Shown one piece after another: positions 15,162 through 19,753 of a stretch of DNA of 19,753 nucleotides. The stretch lies in the NCBI GenBank assembly GCA_964563495.1, contig CAZLYK010000094.1:1-19753 (forward strand), given 5' to 3'. The stretch is from CAZLYK01 sp964563495. GTDB lineage: Bacteria; Acidobacteriota; Blastocatellia; RBC074. The notes below the pieces were generated by a model. The model was not told the DNA's origin and made no database searches. It saw only the letters and a list, made by a program, of their open reading frames with translations. The position numbers and the translations under genes are program-made. Every line of letters starts with the position of its first letter. The stretch's first letter is position 1.

Positions 15162-19753
<4,592 letters not shown>

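Overview
The window looks like a chromosomal segment from a moderately GC-rich, free-living bacterium. My best guess is Acidobacteriota, possibly the Blastocatellia. This rests on the style of the giant DUF11-repeat protein with its cysteine-containing C-terminal domain, and on the combination of a two-subunit 2-oxoacid:ferredoxin oxidoreductase with a NuoI-type ferredoxin. The assignment is inference; the window holds no rRNA or other marker. I see no tRNA, phage, transposase or CRISPR locus.

Layout. (1) 54-3628, minus strand: a likely operon of fused gamma/alpha OFOR subunit, OFOR beta subunit and a NuoI-like 2x[4Fe-4S] protein, preceded by a small leader-like ORF. (2) 3907-4869, minus: a MauE/DoxX membrane domain fused to a thioredoxin-like domain. 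It is divergent from (3) 5017-5706, plus, a SufR-type winged-helix regulator with three conserved cysteines. (4) 5809-9951, plus: ApbC/Mrp P-loop carrier, A-type Fe-S carrier (with its own promoter and terminator), rubredoxin-less rubrerythrin, a CCG-domain Fe-S oxidoreductase and a DUF3501 protein. (5) 9954-13575, plus: YgfZ, an unknown 95-aa protein, a rhodanese, an RluA-type pseudouridine synthase and a thioredoxin-reductase-like flavoprotein that lacks the redox cysteines. (6) 13669-14874, minus: an orphan ATP-grasp ligase. (7) 15162 to the right edge, minus: the 3' part of a very large secreted-type DUF11-repeat protein.

How the genes fit together. Regions 1-5 form one theme: making, sensing, repairing and using Fe-S clusters under oxygen. 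SufR-like senses clusters; ApbC, the A-type protein, YgfZ and perhaps the rhodanese build or repair them. Rubrerythrin with the CCG protein and DUF3501 probably removes peroxide. OFOR and NuoI are abundant cluster clients. Each of these roles comes from family knowledge; that they form one functional unit is my inference from gene order.

The most unusual non-coding feature is a family of long, nearly perfect inverted repeats built from phased CAGGATT units. Four copies lie exactly at stop codons (about 1-56, 5668-5763, 9251-9356, 13560-13665). In two genes the repeat encodes the last residues and the stop, and in the other two it supplies the stop region. They may act as terminators or mRNA 3'-end structures, or be a small mobile repeat that targets gene ends. 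Other points for follow-up are a ferredoxin reductase-like TrxR paralog with SATR in place of CATC, an ApbC that lost one cluster-ligand cysteine, a leaderless regulator start, and a strong-SD small ORF overlapping the start of the OFOR alpha gene.
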